A stretch of 64,000 nt of DNA, taken from the NCBI GenBank assembly GCA_028023455.1, contig JAQFVV010001036.1, forward strand, positions 61,788 through 125,787, given 5' to 3'. Shown piece after piece: positions 12,901 to 25,372 of this stretch; position 1 is the stretch's first letter, and every line of letters begins with the position of its first letter. The notes beneath the pieces were generated by a model. That model was not told the origin of the DNA, made no database searches, and worked only from the letters and a program-made list of their open reading frames with translations. The position numbers and the translations under genes were made by a program. This stretch comes from Epiperipatus broadwayi (lineage: Eukaryota > Onychophora > Udeonychophora > Euonychophora > Peripatidae).

Positions 12901-13644
12901 ATATTAAATAGTTTAAATGTGTGTATTACCTTTCTATCAACACACAAACAAGTAAAGCATGTAATTGTTGACCCATTCTTTCTCTGTTTAAAGCTTTTGA
13001 AATTTTGATCTGGCAGGGTTTGAACTTGGATGCCCTACAGCTTCTTTTATGGTTATATAAAATTGTGATGATGATTTTGTTTTACCTTTTCTACATGCAC
13101 ATTACTATAAATTTAGCTAGTGACTAAATTGTAATGGCACAATATATATATATTTGATAGTACAAATAGGAGTTATTTATAATTAGATTTCTCCGTATTA
13201 TAATGAGATACCAACTCTTTTAATAATTTAAGATCTGATTATAAATGCAAGAAAGTTTTGCTTTGAATAACTTTTGCATTAGTTAAAATATTGATGCGTT
13301 TAAAAAAACCTGTCCTGTTTCTTTTGTTTGAGACTTGGTGGACTTTAATTTGGTAACAGTTAAATAAAAGAGTTGTTGATATTTTCTAAATGAAACAAAT
13401 CATTGGGATAATCAGTCTTCAGTTATGGTAGTGAGGGTATGGTTTATTATTTTATTTAGAAATAATTTTATAAGTTATTTCTAAAATCTAGTTTTACAAG
13501 CATATTATTAAACAAACGTTTTATCATGAGCATCATTACTTTTTAATTATCTCTAACTCATTATAGTAGCTAATATTTTTAATTAAGATTGTTGTATGGG
13601 AGTTAAGTTAGCACCCTATATATTTATATGGAATTTACTTTATA
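9205..13644. other. Intergenic DNA with microsatellites; no gene recognised
   Basis: It contains a long (TA)n run at 9904-9943, a GAT/AAT triplet run near 10570-10605, a SINE-like piece at 10146-10240, and a 24-bp word at 9943-9966 repeated at 13153-13176. Frames of 60-100 codons (10531, 11511, 12689) have no recognisable content. Confidence 0.5.
10146..10240 (+). repeat. tRNA-derived SINE-like sequence
   Basis: TGGTCTAGCAGG near 10148 resembles a pol III A box, and GGGTTTGAATCCC near 10219 is a good B box. They are about 70 bp apart, longer than in a tRNA. The segment between contains a ctagattatctgaatctag hairpin. A second A/B pair with the same ~70-bp spacing lies at 15705-15790. No target duplication was identified. 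Confidence 0.4.
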
Positions 13645-15392
13645 TATATATATCATCATAATCATCAACCATTATCAATCCACTGCAGGATGAAGGTCTC
13701 TCCAAGTTTAATCCATCTTCTCCGATCTTTAGCTTCTCTTCTCCACAACACCCCTGCACATTTTCTTATTTCATCCATCCATCTCACATGTGGTCTCTTT
13801 CTGGGTCTTTTACAATCTCTTGGAATCCAGTTTAAACTTTCAATTGTCCATCTATTATCATCTCTTCTAGTAATATGTCCAGCCCAACTCCATTTCAATC
13901 TTTTAATTTTTTCAATATGGTCAGTAACACCTGTTTGTTGTCTTACCCATACATTGCGTTTTCGATCTTTTCTTGTTACTCCCAACATACATCTCTCCAT
14001 ACTTCTTTGAGTGGTCTGAAGTCTCTGTATTGCTCTTCTATTAAGTGTCCAAAGTCTCAGATCCATAAGTAAGAACTGGTAAAACACATTTGTTAAAAAC
14101 CATCCTTTTCAAACACATAGGCATATTTCCTTTTAATATCAAGTTATTTCTACCAAAAGCACTACAACCAAGTTTAATTCTATGATTAATTTCCTCCATT
14201 ATGTTTCCATCTGTATTAATAATCTGACCAAGGTATTTGTAACTGTTAACTTCTTCTAATTCTTCATAATCAATCTTTATTTTCATATTTTGAGCAAATC
14301 GATTAAACATTACTTTAGTCTTTTTAACATTTATCTTTAGTCCTACTTTTCTACTTCCATCTGCTAACTCCTGCAACATTTCCTGCAGCTCTGAAGCATT
14401 ATTTGCAAAAACAACTACATCATCTGCGAAATCTAAATGACTTAAATACTCTCCATTTACTTTCACTCCTTTAGTTTCCCATTTTAATCCACAAAATACT
14501 TCTTGCAGCACTGCTGTAAAGAGTTTTGGAGATATGGAGTCACCTTGTCTTACACCTTTCTCAATGTTGATTTTTCCAGTATCATTATGTAATCTAATTG
14601 TTGCTGTTGCATTTTTATAAATATTCTTTAAAATATGACAATATCCTGGATCTATACCTTGATGATCCAATGCTTTAATCACTGAAGAAATGTGTATAGA
14701 ATCAAATGCCTTTTCATAATCTACAAATCCAAAACATAATGACAACTCATATTCGTTTGTCCTTTCTATGACTTCTCTCAATACCTGGATATGATCTATT
14801 GTACTAAAACCACTTTTAAATCCAGCTTGTTCTCTTGGTTGGTGGAAATCCAAAGATCTCTGTAGACGAGTTGTAATTATCTTGGTAAAAATTTTATATA
14901 AAACTGATAAAAGGCTGATAGGTCTGTAATTTCTAATATCTTCTTTATCACCTTTTTTAAATATTAATATTATTACTGCATTCTTCCAATCTTCCAGTAC
15001 ATCTTTATCATTTAGACATTTGTATATAACTTTGCTAAAATTGTTTCTATTTCTTCACCTGCTTCTTTTAATATATCAATTATGATTCCATCATTTCCTG
15101 GAGCCTTTCCTTTCTTCATACACTTAATTGCATGTCTCACTTCTTCATTTAAAATTCTGGGCAATTCGGAAGATGTAATAGATATAGGAGGTACTTGTTC
15201 TTTATTACTATATAATTCTTGATAAAAATCTTCTACCAATTTCATGATGTCATCTCTCTTTTTAGTAATAATTCCATCTTTTTTTCTTATTGCAGATATA
15301 AATTTCCTACCAATAGCAAAATGTTGTTTAACATTTTTGAGACTTTTATTTTCTTCTACAGCTTTCCTTGCTATTTCACAGTTATACTTTTT

Positions 15393-15396
<4 letters not shown>
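13645..15396 (-). mobile_element. RTE-type LINE, 5'-truncated copy 1
   Basis: The minus strand encodes a LINE reverse transcriptase in three overlapping frames. 15395-15012 is the RT N-terminal part, 14853-14041 the palm, and 14087-13665 the C-terminal part ending in WRREAKDRRRWIKLGE. Frameshifts lie near 15040 and 14050, so it is dead but recent. The 3' end (13640-13690) is a short untranslated tail, tggttgatgattatgatg, running into (TA)n. The 5' end stops at a (TA)n tract at 15396-15425, and the endonuclease is missing. The same element recurs as a longer decayed copy at 37349-40130 and a 3' stub at 47296-47473. Confidence 0.9.
14041..14853 (-). pseudogene. LINE reverse transcriptase palm domain (part of RTE copy 1)
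   Basis: The 270-residue frame holds the RT core in order: FVDYEKAFD at residues 43-51 (first catalytic Asp), VRQGDSISP at 101-109 (template grip), and HLDFADDVVVFA with FADD at 142-145 (catalytic pair). GLKINVKKTKVM follows, then the SYKYLGQ thumb motif at about 205. The catalytic residues are all intact. The family reverse-transcribes its own RNA at a nicked target. The first Met is not a real start, since the frame is a slice of a longer ORF reached by frameshifts on both sides. Clade: RTE-like by overall pattern; a Jockey-like label is the alternative. Confidence 0.88.

Positions 15397-15425
<29 letters not shown>
15396..15425. repeat. (TA)n microsatellite at 5' border of RTE copy 1
   Basis: The TA run separates the truncated LINE from TGTAACGGGATGGGG. 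That sequence could be the start of an LTR; see the rejected items. Confidence 0.95.
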
Positions 15426-15429
<4 letters not shown>

Positions 15430-15704
15430 AACGGGATGGGGTGGATGATAGGAAATGGAAGTAAATAAAAATGAATCTGGGTTGATGGAAATCGTCATCA
15501 CTCCCAATTAATCAATATTTCAACTAATTTACAAAAGCTATATTTAAGAAGAACACGAGATCAAAATCTCTGAGCACATTGAAAGATCAGCCAGCTAACT
15601 CAGAAGAGCAACTAAAAACATAATTATAAATTCAACCAGCATTATAATAAGTCAAAGTAAGTATAAATAAATATTAAGAGAATCATCCATCCATCATCAT
15701 CATT

Positions 15705-15790
15705 GATGGTGAAGTGGTAAATCTGTAGTACATATTTAACTTCACTGCCTGATGACATTACATACCTTTAAAGTAGGGTTTGAACCTAAG
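15705..15790 (+). repeat. Possible SINE fragment
   Basis: TGGTGAAGTGGTAA is A-box-like and GGGTTTGAACCT B-box-like, with ~70 bp between, as in the copy at 10146-10240. The sequence is otherwise degenerate. Confidence 0.3.
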
Positions 15791-15799
15791 CACACACAT

Positions 15800-18700
15800 A
15801 TACACATATCACTTCCACCCTGTTTATTTAAAAAAAAGGTTATGTGTAACCAGTTAAATTATTATTTTAGCTTAAGTATATTTTATTTTTAAGCTTGTAA
15901 ATTCCCTTCATTTAGATAATTGTGTATGTGCGTATATGTATTATAGATATAAAAATAAATACAATTAATGTGGAGCTAAAGCAATGCCAGAAATTCTAAA
16001 AAAATATTATTACAATTTAAAAATGTCATTCTCATTTCAAGTCGAACCAAAAAATCATATTTTAAAATTATTTGCAATTTTAAAAATATGTTTAAATAAT
16101 CTGCTTTCTGGAACGTATTGTTTACATCTTCCAATATTGCTAAATTTCAAGTATAGGAGGAGCAGAAGTTCTAGGAACGCACAAAAGGAGTTCAAATCAC
16201 TCTTCTCTCTGGTATTTGTGTAGAGAGTGGAAATAAAATGGATTGTGAGTAAAAGGAATTTGCCTCTCTGATCTTAAATCGCCTTTGTTCTGCCTCCCTG
16301 CTATGCCATCGCTACTTGAGAACTGTTATGTCTAATTGTGAAAGAATATTGGAAGATGCCTACCATTATTTTATTAATATTGTGCTTTGTTAAACTTCGT
16401 ATACGTTATTATAAGTGGCCACCATAACCTCTAAAGGTAATCCGTTTTGCCGAAGAATGAACTCTTAATTCTCCTCACTTCATTTCTTTCCTAAATCTTA
16501 ATTGTAATCAGAATGTAATTTTTATTTATTTTATAACTGATTATAAACTTAATTATCGTTAAATTTATGATTTTCTTTCTTAAGTTTTTAAACTTGTTCT
16601 TTGAAACGCTAAGCACAGAATTATGTACTATAAATTTATTATTAGTTTTTTTTTAAAGTTTCACACTCTAGTTATTTTATTTCATGCGGCAAAACTTATT
16701 TTAAATATATATCTTATTAAATTAGTTTTAGTGTGCTAATGTTTTAATCTAGCGAACTTATATTATTTCAATCATCATTCCGATATTTTGGAATATTTAA
16801 ATAGTTTAAACGTAAAATTTTTTATTCAACGCTGTTCGCTCGGTTAAATATTTTGAAATTATGGTTAATGGCGGATTGTTTAAAAATCATATCACTATCG
16901 ATATTTAAATGCAATTTATGTTCTTTTAATAAATTTGATTATTAACATACTTTAATAACTATTTATTACTTATACACCATTAAGAGTTAAATTAATTAAT
17001 ATATTGTCGTTTAGGAATGCTTGGGTTTGTTAAATAGGAAAAATAATATTTTTCCCTCTTTTATATTCGACATCCTAAATTTATTAAAGTTATACTTACG
17101 ATGCTGAATGGGTTATTTTATCATGGCATTACACATGCTATTATTGCTTTATTTAAGCTTAAATTATTTCATTAGTCATTTAAAACTTAAGCCATATTTG
17201 TGTTGCTTACTTATGATAGCATTTTAAAGAATTATATTTTGCTTTATCATATTTACTCATCCGAAATCCGGATTTTCTTCACATAACTCGTATAGGAATG
17301 AGGTTTGGTATAACCAATCTCAGGATAAATATTAGAGTATTAAGGCTCTGCATGTGACACATTGGAGGGGCATGCCATGGAATCCTTACCACTCATATTT
17401 TCGAATATCGCCTTGTGATAAATACAAGCGGAATCATATATGTGATAAAGCCTTCCAGTCCAAAGACGGACATCTTCTCCATTTTAACGCTGTCATTAAA
17501 GTTAGCACTGTGAGTTCTTTTATATGTATTTCTCATTTTATTTATAAGACGTGGCGCAGTGATGTTTGTAAACCACTCATTTTATAATTTAGTCGAATAT
17601 TTTAGGATTGTCACAGTAAAGCTAATTTAGGCTAACCCATTCCTCATTTGTACAGGCCCAAATATGCTCATAAATGATAAATTATTAACTATCATATCAA
17701 GAGTAAACCTCTCTTTAGAGATGAATTTGTAAACGTCAAGTAATGATCACCGCATTGATAACATTAATTTATTATTATACTATAACTCATTAGCAGACTA
17801 AATCAGTTGCTTATATGCAAAGTAATAACTTTATTAAATCTGTGCTATGTTTTCTAATGTATATTAAATTGTTTATATTTATTAAATTATTATGTTTTAA
17901 TAATTACTCATGTGTTGTGTCTTACTGACTCTCACTCATTGAATTCCATTAAATATTTATAATAATGTCAGTAATATTTAGAAGTTATAACTGATTACTT
18001 CAAATAGATATTTATCTCTGGGTTATTCTGTTCTTGCTCATTCTGGATGGATACTATTTTATAATTCGTGTTTCTTTTGCAATGCTAGCTGTGTGCAGTT
18101 CATTTAAAATTTATAAATTGTCCCTTCACATAAGATATTTGATTGAGCCAAGTTTTAACATTATTTATTTACATTAATTACCCTATAGATCTTGTGTTTC
18201 TCTGCTGTGTCTCTGGGACCAGAATGAATAAAATTTCATGTTATCATCAGAAGTGTTGTTTATAATGTTATAGTTTTAGAGAAGAGCAAATAGGGCAGAA
18301 TTCATGATTGCTCCTGACCTGTGTATCTCAGGCATGAGTGGATTTAGGGTACTTTTGCTTAGATTCTAAACCTTGTTAAATGAACATACAATTCTGACCA
18401 GTACAATGGGAATAAACAAATCAGTATAATATATTAGAATAAAATCAACAGACTATCTATCTTGTAGCTGGATTTGAACGATAAAAAATCTAAATCAACA
18501 GTCAACTTTGTGACTGGATTGGAAATGGGTCTTCTTTAGACCAGGCTAATATTGAGCCTTTGGCAGCTTGGGCAATTATTCTAAACATAATTTGGATGCA
18601 CCAGCTTAGTGCCCATCCATTAAAAATACACAATAATCAGAAATCAAAACAATAATGCTGGGACATTTAAAACATGCTGATTATCATCAATGCTAAGGCC

Positions 18701-20769
18701 ACTTGTAATGGCCAACTATAAACTTAAATTTTTAATAAGACTAAAGTAAAATAAAAAAATAATAGTGCATGGGCTTTAAAGAGTATCCTCTTTTGCGCCA
18801 ACCAGGATAATGATTGATCATCACTGGATGCCCAAAGCACTAAACACATCCCCATTTATACGTGTCCGAAATCTAACTCAGAGAACATGGGCTCTATTAC
18901 TGTATGTGAACAAGAGATGATGGAATACAATTTTAACAATTAAATACAAGTTTATTAATAACAATAAAAAAATAAATGATTAAGGTCTTATGAGGGTTCT
19001 GATTTTGAAAAGTATACATTGAGTTACATGATTAATAAATTAGGTTTATTTAAAACCCATTCAGCACACAGGCATGTGGCTTGATACAAAATAAACATGT
19101 TTGAATTAACATTTAATTTAGAAAAATGATCAAAATTTTACATATAAGTGTCTATCTGACACGCCTTGTTATTTACAATACAATTGACATATATACGCAC
19201 ACATATGTGCATGAATTTTCTGATTTTGATTATAATACAAAATTTCAAATGATCACATTGAGATTTAAATAATTACTATTCAACATTTAAATTGTTACAT
19301 TGATGTGCACACAAACGCGCGATTTATAATATGCAATTAATATTTTTTTTAAAAAAAAAATGAATTGACATTTAATCAAAAAAAAATTTAAAATTTTACA
19401 TATATGAGTGTGCGTGTATATACGCACACTGACTTTTATCTATTTCAACTCGTTACAATAATATTATATTTTTTTCATAATTAATTCATTTGGAAAACAC
19501 ATAAATTTCACACTTATACGTGTGTATCAATATTTAAAAAAAAATCAGTTTAACAAATTCTATTATAGCTTTCTTTTATTCTTTTACAAAAAATATATAG
19601 TCAATTTTCCAGAGGTTAGAAAGCTTTTATTAGGTTACCTCTTAACGAATTATCAATGTCTTTAAATTTAAAAATATAGATTTAAAAATGTTCATCAAAT
19701 AAATTATTGAAAAACAACTCACTTTTGTATGCAAGTTTATCTGTGCTTCTCTTCGCATATGTAGACACAGCAGCATATGTATAACTACTTCTTTATTCAG
19801 CCGCTCTCTTGGGCAAGCTGTTTTTTGGTCATTCCAGGAAATTGTCATCATCAGGTAAAAGTATATAATTCTGGTAATTTGTTGGCATACCATGAGGTTC
19901 CTTTTGTAGTCCAAGCAATTGTCAAGCTGTCTTCTAGAACATATTTAAGCAGCTAGTTGATCCATTTGAAGTGACCCTGGCTTCATGCATCAAAACTCTG
20001 CAGTAAACTATAAGGCAGTGGACTGTCCTTAGATCTTCATAGGAGCTTTGTATAACTCTGCTAGCTATTTTGTCCTCTTTTTTTTTTCAGGCTATTGATT
20101 TAGAAGTGACCCAGCTTCAAGTAAATCAAAACTCCTGGCAAGAAAAATATTAGCAGCTCTGGATCTGCTGTCCTATCTTCAGCTATATCAATTCATGGTA
20201 GATGGACTGCCAACTCTACAGTCATCTAAAACCAACTGCTGCATACTTCAACAAGCTGCAACAAAATATTGCAACAACTTTTCAGCTGACCTTCTTACAA
20301 AAAACTATTAATCAGACTAGAGCTAATCCTGTTATCAGCCCTTTTATAGACTCATCTGAGGTGTTAACAACACTTTGATTAAAAACAGAGTTTCTATTTT
20401 TATCTCACTAATCCCTTCATATACATGTTTTTACTTTAGGGGATTTCTAATAGATAAAAATTTTGTTTAATTAATTAAAATTTCAAAAATACAATAGGGT
20501 GTTTTTAAATTTCAAAATCAGAGTAATAATTAATAATAATGCAATATTTATATTTATTCAGACCTTTTTAAAATATTAATTTATAAAACAATATTTTAAA
20601 TCAGAGTTATTATTATTTTTATTTCAATGAATGTAGAAAATATCTACTATAATTTTTGTCTGTGTTTATTTCTAGTTTTCCTTTCAACTTTATATATATA
20701 TATTCATGCACACACACTATATTAGTGTATCTATGTAATCCAACTGATTACAATATATATGATAATGTA
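15800..20769. other. Intergenic DNA; no gene supported
   Basis: Nothing convincing was recognised. 19960-20150 holds two diverged copies of a phrase (gaagtgaccctggcttc and gaagtgacccagcttc) ~130 bp apart. A 77-codon frame at 17354-17587 has a faint zinc-finger look but lacks the metal ligands. Confidence 0.45.
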
Positions 20770-21721
20770 AAGTTATAAATTTCGTAACTTGCTTTAAGAT
20801 TGCATTTTATGATCACTAGATGGAGCTTTACCAATAGCTCCTAACAAGCTTTTGTTTACATAAATGCTGAGAGAGACAGAATTCAAAATCTCTATCATTG
20901 TCACCCACCTTCAGACCAGCTGGTTTTGAGCTTATGGCTCATGTCAGTGAATGGCAGGGAGACTAGAAACTAAATCAAAATCCCAACTCTAAAGTCAGCA
21001 TTTATCAAACACATTTCTATCAGTTTGAGAGCATGAATTTATCAGACACGTAATGTCTTCAAACCCAGCTTAACAAACTAGATAGCTATATGGGTCTAAA
21101 ATCAGTTCAGTTTCATCATATAGTAAAAGCCTCTGCAATATATATATAGTCTCCCAGCCCTTCATTAACATGAGCCATAAGCTCCAAAACAGCTGGTCTG
21201 GAGGTGGGTGACAATGATAGAGATTTTGAATTCTATCTCTCTTGGCATTTATGTAAACAAAAACTTGCAAGAAGCTATTGGTAAAGCTCTATCTAGTGAT
21301 CATAAAATGCAAGCTTAAAGCAAGTTACAAAATTTATAACTTGTTTTGATTATCATAAATGTACCTTTGAAGGTTTTTGCAATGATATATATTGCAGAGG
21401 CTTTTACTATATGGTGAAACTGAACTGATTTCAGACCCATATAGCTATCTAGTTTGTTAAGCTGGATTTGAAGACATTACGTGTCTGATAAATTCATGCT
21501 TTCAAACTGATAGAAACATGTTTGATAAATTCTGACTTTAGAGTTGGGATTTAGATCTAGTTTCTAGTCTCCCAACCCTTCACTGACATGAGCCATAAGC
21601 TCAAAATCAGCTGGTCTGGAGGTGGGTGACAGTGATAGAGATTTTGAATTCTATCTCTTTTGGCGTTCATGTAAACAAAAGCTTGTTAGGAGCTATTGGT
21701 AAAGCTCCATCTAGTGATCAT
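20770..21721. repeat. Three-armed compound foldback
   Basis: Arm A (20770-21145, forward) is followed by arm B (21150-21348) and arm C (21375-21721), both reverse complements of A. B pairs with the outer ~195 bp of A. C pairs with about 330 bp of A, including the A-B loop sequence. Landmarks are atcactagatggagcttt in A and its reverse aaagctccatctagtgat in C, plus a cagctggtctggaggtgggt block in both B and C. The right edge abuts (TA)n at 21720-21733. No transposase is encoded. It is related to the foldbacks at 1-613 and 7171-7283. Confidence 0.88.
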
Positions 21722-21793
21722 ATATATATATATTGGAATAAAATGAAAAAAGGGATTTATTCATTTTTTTCCATCGTAGAGCTTCAATATTGT

Positions 21794-22745
21794 TGTAACT
21801 TCACCCTTAGCAATGCATTATTGTGTCTCTATATATGTAGTTGATCAGATTCCTTGATTTTGTTGAATAGCAATGTATTGGCTAGTAGGAATCTCAAATT
21901 AGTGTTAATTTAACTTTCCAGCTCAATATTGAAAATACTCTTGAAATATCAAAAAAAAATTAAAGTTATTTTTGGGATATATAATTTAAAATCCCTTAGT
22001 TTACTGGATCTAAATCCATATGACTTTTATTCTAGCTTTTATTTGTATTAAATGAGATATTCTCAATTAAAGTTTTACTTTCATAACTGCAGACTTTTCT
22101 CTTTTGGAGGACAAGCTTGATTTTATTCTTACAAAATATACATGTTGTTTAGCCGATAAGAGTTTTTGATCTGATTTTTGAGAAGATTGTTTGTATATAT
22201 ATTTTGTCAATCACCAAAATGAGGTTGTTCTTTTTAGTATTAATTTGATTGTTTCAAATTGCAGGTTTCAGTTCATGCATGCAGTTAATTACTTACATCA
22301 TGTGTAATGATTTATATAGATATGTGTTGGATTAATAATAATAAAATTTAATTATCATTTCCTTCATTTACACTTTTGTGATTCTCACTTGCATTTAAAT
22401 TTAATCATTTTTATCTTTATTTTGTAATATGTGTATGTTAATCAAAAATTAACAAGTGGTTTTTAAAATAATCGTAAGTATCAATATTTAAGTTTTACAG
22501 TTTTGTTTGGATTATCTATTTGATACAATTTGTTAAATATTTAATTATAGAAATAATTAAATGTTTCTCAGCTACAATGCTTGTGAAAATTTTCATCTTT
22601 CTATAATATATTTTATTTAGTATACATTCTCTTTATACATATAACTTATTTTATATTATATGTAGGGAATGTTGTTATTGTGGGTTTAGGGGGTTGCAGT
22701 AGCTAAGGGTGTTTAATGATTCTTGATGGGATGTAAAACCATATC
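21794..22745. repeat. Dispersed ~0.95-kb repeat, copy 2
   Basis: Partner of 7866-8795 in the same orientation. In both places it sits downstream of a foldback of the same family, so foldback and repeat may belong to one larger mobile unit. Confidence 0.8.
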
Positions 22746-25372
22746 TTACATTACATACTACATATGTTACTACAGTCTTCATGCTAAGACAAAAGTAGAA
22801 TATCAAAAATATGTTGTCAAAGCATTACTACAATCAGGCAATAAACTACTCTTTTCTAAGATCTTTCAATAAGAGTGTATTTATAAACAATGACTGAAAC
22901 TGATTAAAATTATGACTGCCTAGAATTTTAAATAATGATACATTCTTTGTAAGTAGATTAATAAATAATTATTTCAAAAAAACTAATATACAATACTTTA
23001 AATATAATAAACTATAAGTGAATTATATTTATCACAGTGCTTGGTCTTAAACAATCATTAGAATATCATGTAATATGTTATCAAGGCAATAATTTAGATA
23101 GCAAATGGAATCCTCTCATTATCTTTGTTTATCATATTTAAATAAATTGTAAATAAAAGTAATAACTGAAACAGATTGAAATTAAATCTTTCTAAAAGTT
23201 TAGATATACTCCATTACAATAAGTAAAGATAAACCACTTATAAAACCTGAATAATGTATTACTGTATTTTTTCATCTTAAATATTTAATTTTAAAAGTGT
23301 TAATGGCACGTTTTCTTTATTATTGTTTATTGATTACCATTTATCAGGAACATATGCAGTTTATAAGTATATACATATATATTTTAAAATTAAACAAAAA
23401 TAATAATCATATATCAGTTTAAATTGCTTTTAAACATAATTGTTTGTAATTATATGTTGGGTTATTTTCACTAATGATTACAAATAGAGAGTTATCTTCA
23501 TAAACATCCAGACTAATATATTGAAGCAGTCAATTTTAGCTTAAGATTGAGTTTCATTGTTTCATCTACTAACCTGTATTCATACCCTATATCTCATCCC
23601 ACACTTTTAGTCCTATATATATTTTATGTATATATGTGAGATGCACACCTAAAATTATAAAGTTTAACTTTCCAATATTTATTATTATTAATTTTTTTTA
23701 TTATTAATTTTTTTTATTAATTCTTTTCTTCAAAAAAAATACATAGGTGTGGCTCAGATATATATATATATATGTGTGTGTGCGTATTATAGAAGCAAAA
23801 ATACTAACAAAATATTGATTTTTTTTTAAAAAAATACTTTATTATACATCATTTTAAAACTTTTTTCTTTTTAAATTGTTTTTTCTATTAAACTGTATAG
23901 TTTTATAAAATCCAAGATGAAAGATGTAACCATTAATTGTCCAAAAATAATTAAAGAGTTGGAAATATAATATTGTTTTAATCTTGGGAAGGAATTTTCT
24001 AATTAAGTTTTTACTGAAAATAAAATAGCATTAATAGATTTTACTTTTGTTAAACACTTTTGTCAAATCTATTTTCAATCTGGAAATAGATTTAAATATA
24101 TTTTTGGAATGTTATCTAATGTTTGCATCTTCAAATAATGAACAAAGAAAACTTAAGATTTTGGATTAAAGATTATGTTTAATCTAAAGATAAGAAATTG
24201 AAAGCATTTTTCAAATACCTGGGCAGGAGTATAAAATGGGCTAATTTTGAATACCAACATAGAGCTACTACTGAGAGAACTGTGCTGTTATAACCCATGC
24301 TGCTTTGTAATATAAAAATGATGATTAAATAGAAAGCTCATCACCTTTCTGATCCTTGTGGGTCATTTTCTTCTGCTACAGTACCATTATGCACCTGTAG
24401 AATAAAGTAAAAGCCTGATGGAGAACTTTAGGATGCTGAACAGAAGCTTGTTATTATATAAGAACTAACATGGGTCCCTGAACTGTTATGCATGGGCTGA
24501 TTTTGAAAAATGGACTCTTAAAATGGTGCAAGGTAAATTATTTCAAACCACCACTATTGAAACTAAATCTAGCTTTCCTAACTAATCTCAAATTTCATTA
24601 AGATTTCTCATAATGTATTATTTATTAACTTTGTATCTTCCTAAAACATAAATATAAATTGCTCTCAAAGAATTTTATGAATCTTATTCTCTCTCTTTCT
24701 CTCTCTCATATGCTCTAACTTTCTTTAACTTTGGTGTGGTCATTTATTTATATGTTTTTATTATTTGATTTTATATATCTATTTTAGTTATTATTAATAT
24801 GCCAATCTCAAGCAATCTGACAAATTGAATTTCTAAAATCTTTTCTTTCTTTTTTTAACTAAACCTCCATGATGTAAGGTTATTAACATCCTCACAAAAT
24901 ATAATGTATGATAAAGTAATACATTTGCCAGAATGTTTTTATGAATCAACATTTTAGGTTCATTTTTACTATAAAAATTTGTTATTTGTTAACTCTGGAT
25001 TCTACAACAGGGTGAATCCAGAACTTAGGCTAATTAATGCTCTGAAACCTTATTTATTTTATAAATGTTATTATTCAATTCTGAAAAGGTGACCTATTAG
25101 TTGTTTTCTATAACTCCTAGTTTTATTTTATTTTTCCATACTTATAAAATTTCAAATGCAGTACTTAATTATCCTAGTTATTATCAAAATCCACAGTGGG
25201 ATTGAATTATTTTAAATAGCAGAAAAGGGAGGGGATCAAATTTTAACGTATATTTTTTAAATGAATGAAGAGGTCATTTATTTTTAAAGCAGTAAAACTT
25301 ATTCAATGTCATTAGTGACATTTATCAGTTTTTCATTATTGACATTCGGCTTGTCTTCATGAATATATATAT
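22746..25372. other. Intergenic DNA, nothing recognised
   Basis: Poly-A/T runs, a TATTAATT-rich stretch near 23685-23720, (TA)(TG) at 23757-23782 and a CT-rich run near 24690-24708. No gene found. Confidence 0.5.

Noticed and set aside
13010-13050. B-box-like words at 13030, 18470, 32990 and 42720
   Set aside because: Isolated GGTTTGAA-type words without A box, cloverleaf or (TA)n tail. Expected by chance in this length.
13690-14010. 106-codon plus-strand frame
   Set aside because: Antisense shadow of the RTE reverse transcriptase C-terminal region. The same happens at 37276-37611 over copy 2.
15426-15700. TGTAACGGGATGGGG start after (TA)n with TATATTTAAG near 15540, resembling a short LTR
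   Set aside because: No matching right end, no second copy in the window and no primer site. Not enough to call.
17354-17587. 77-codon frame with a zinc-finger-like phrase (HICDKAFQSKDGHLLHF)
   Set aside because: The paired Cys and His ligands of a C2H2 finger are not in place and no neighbouring fingers are present. It could be a relic but is unsupported.
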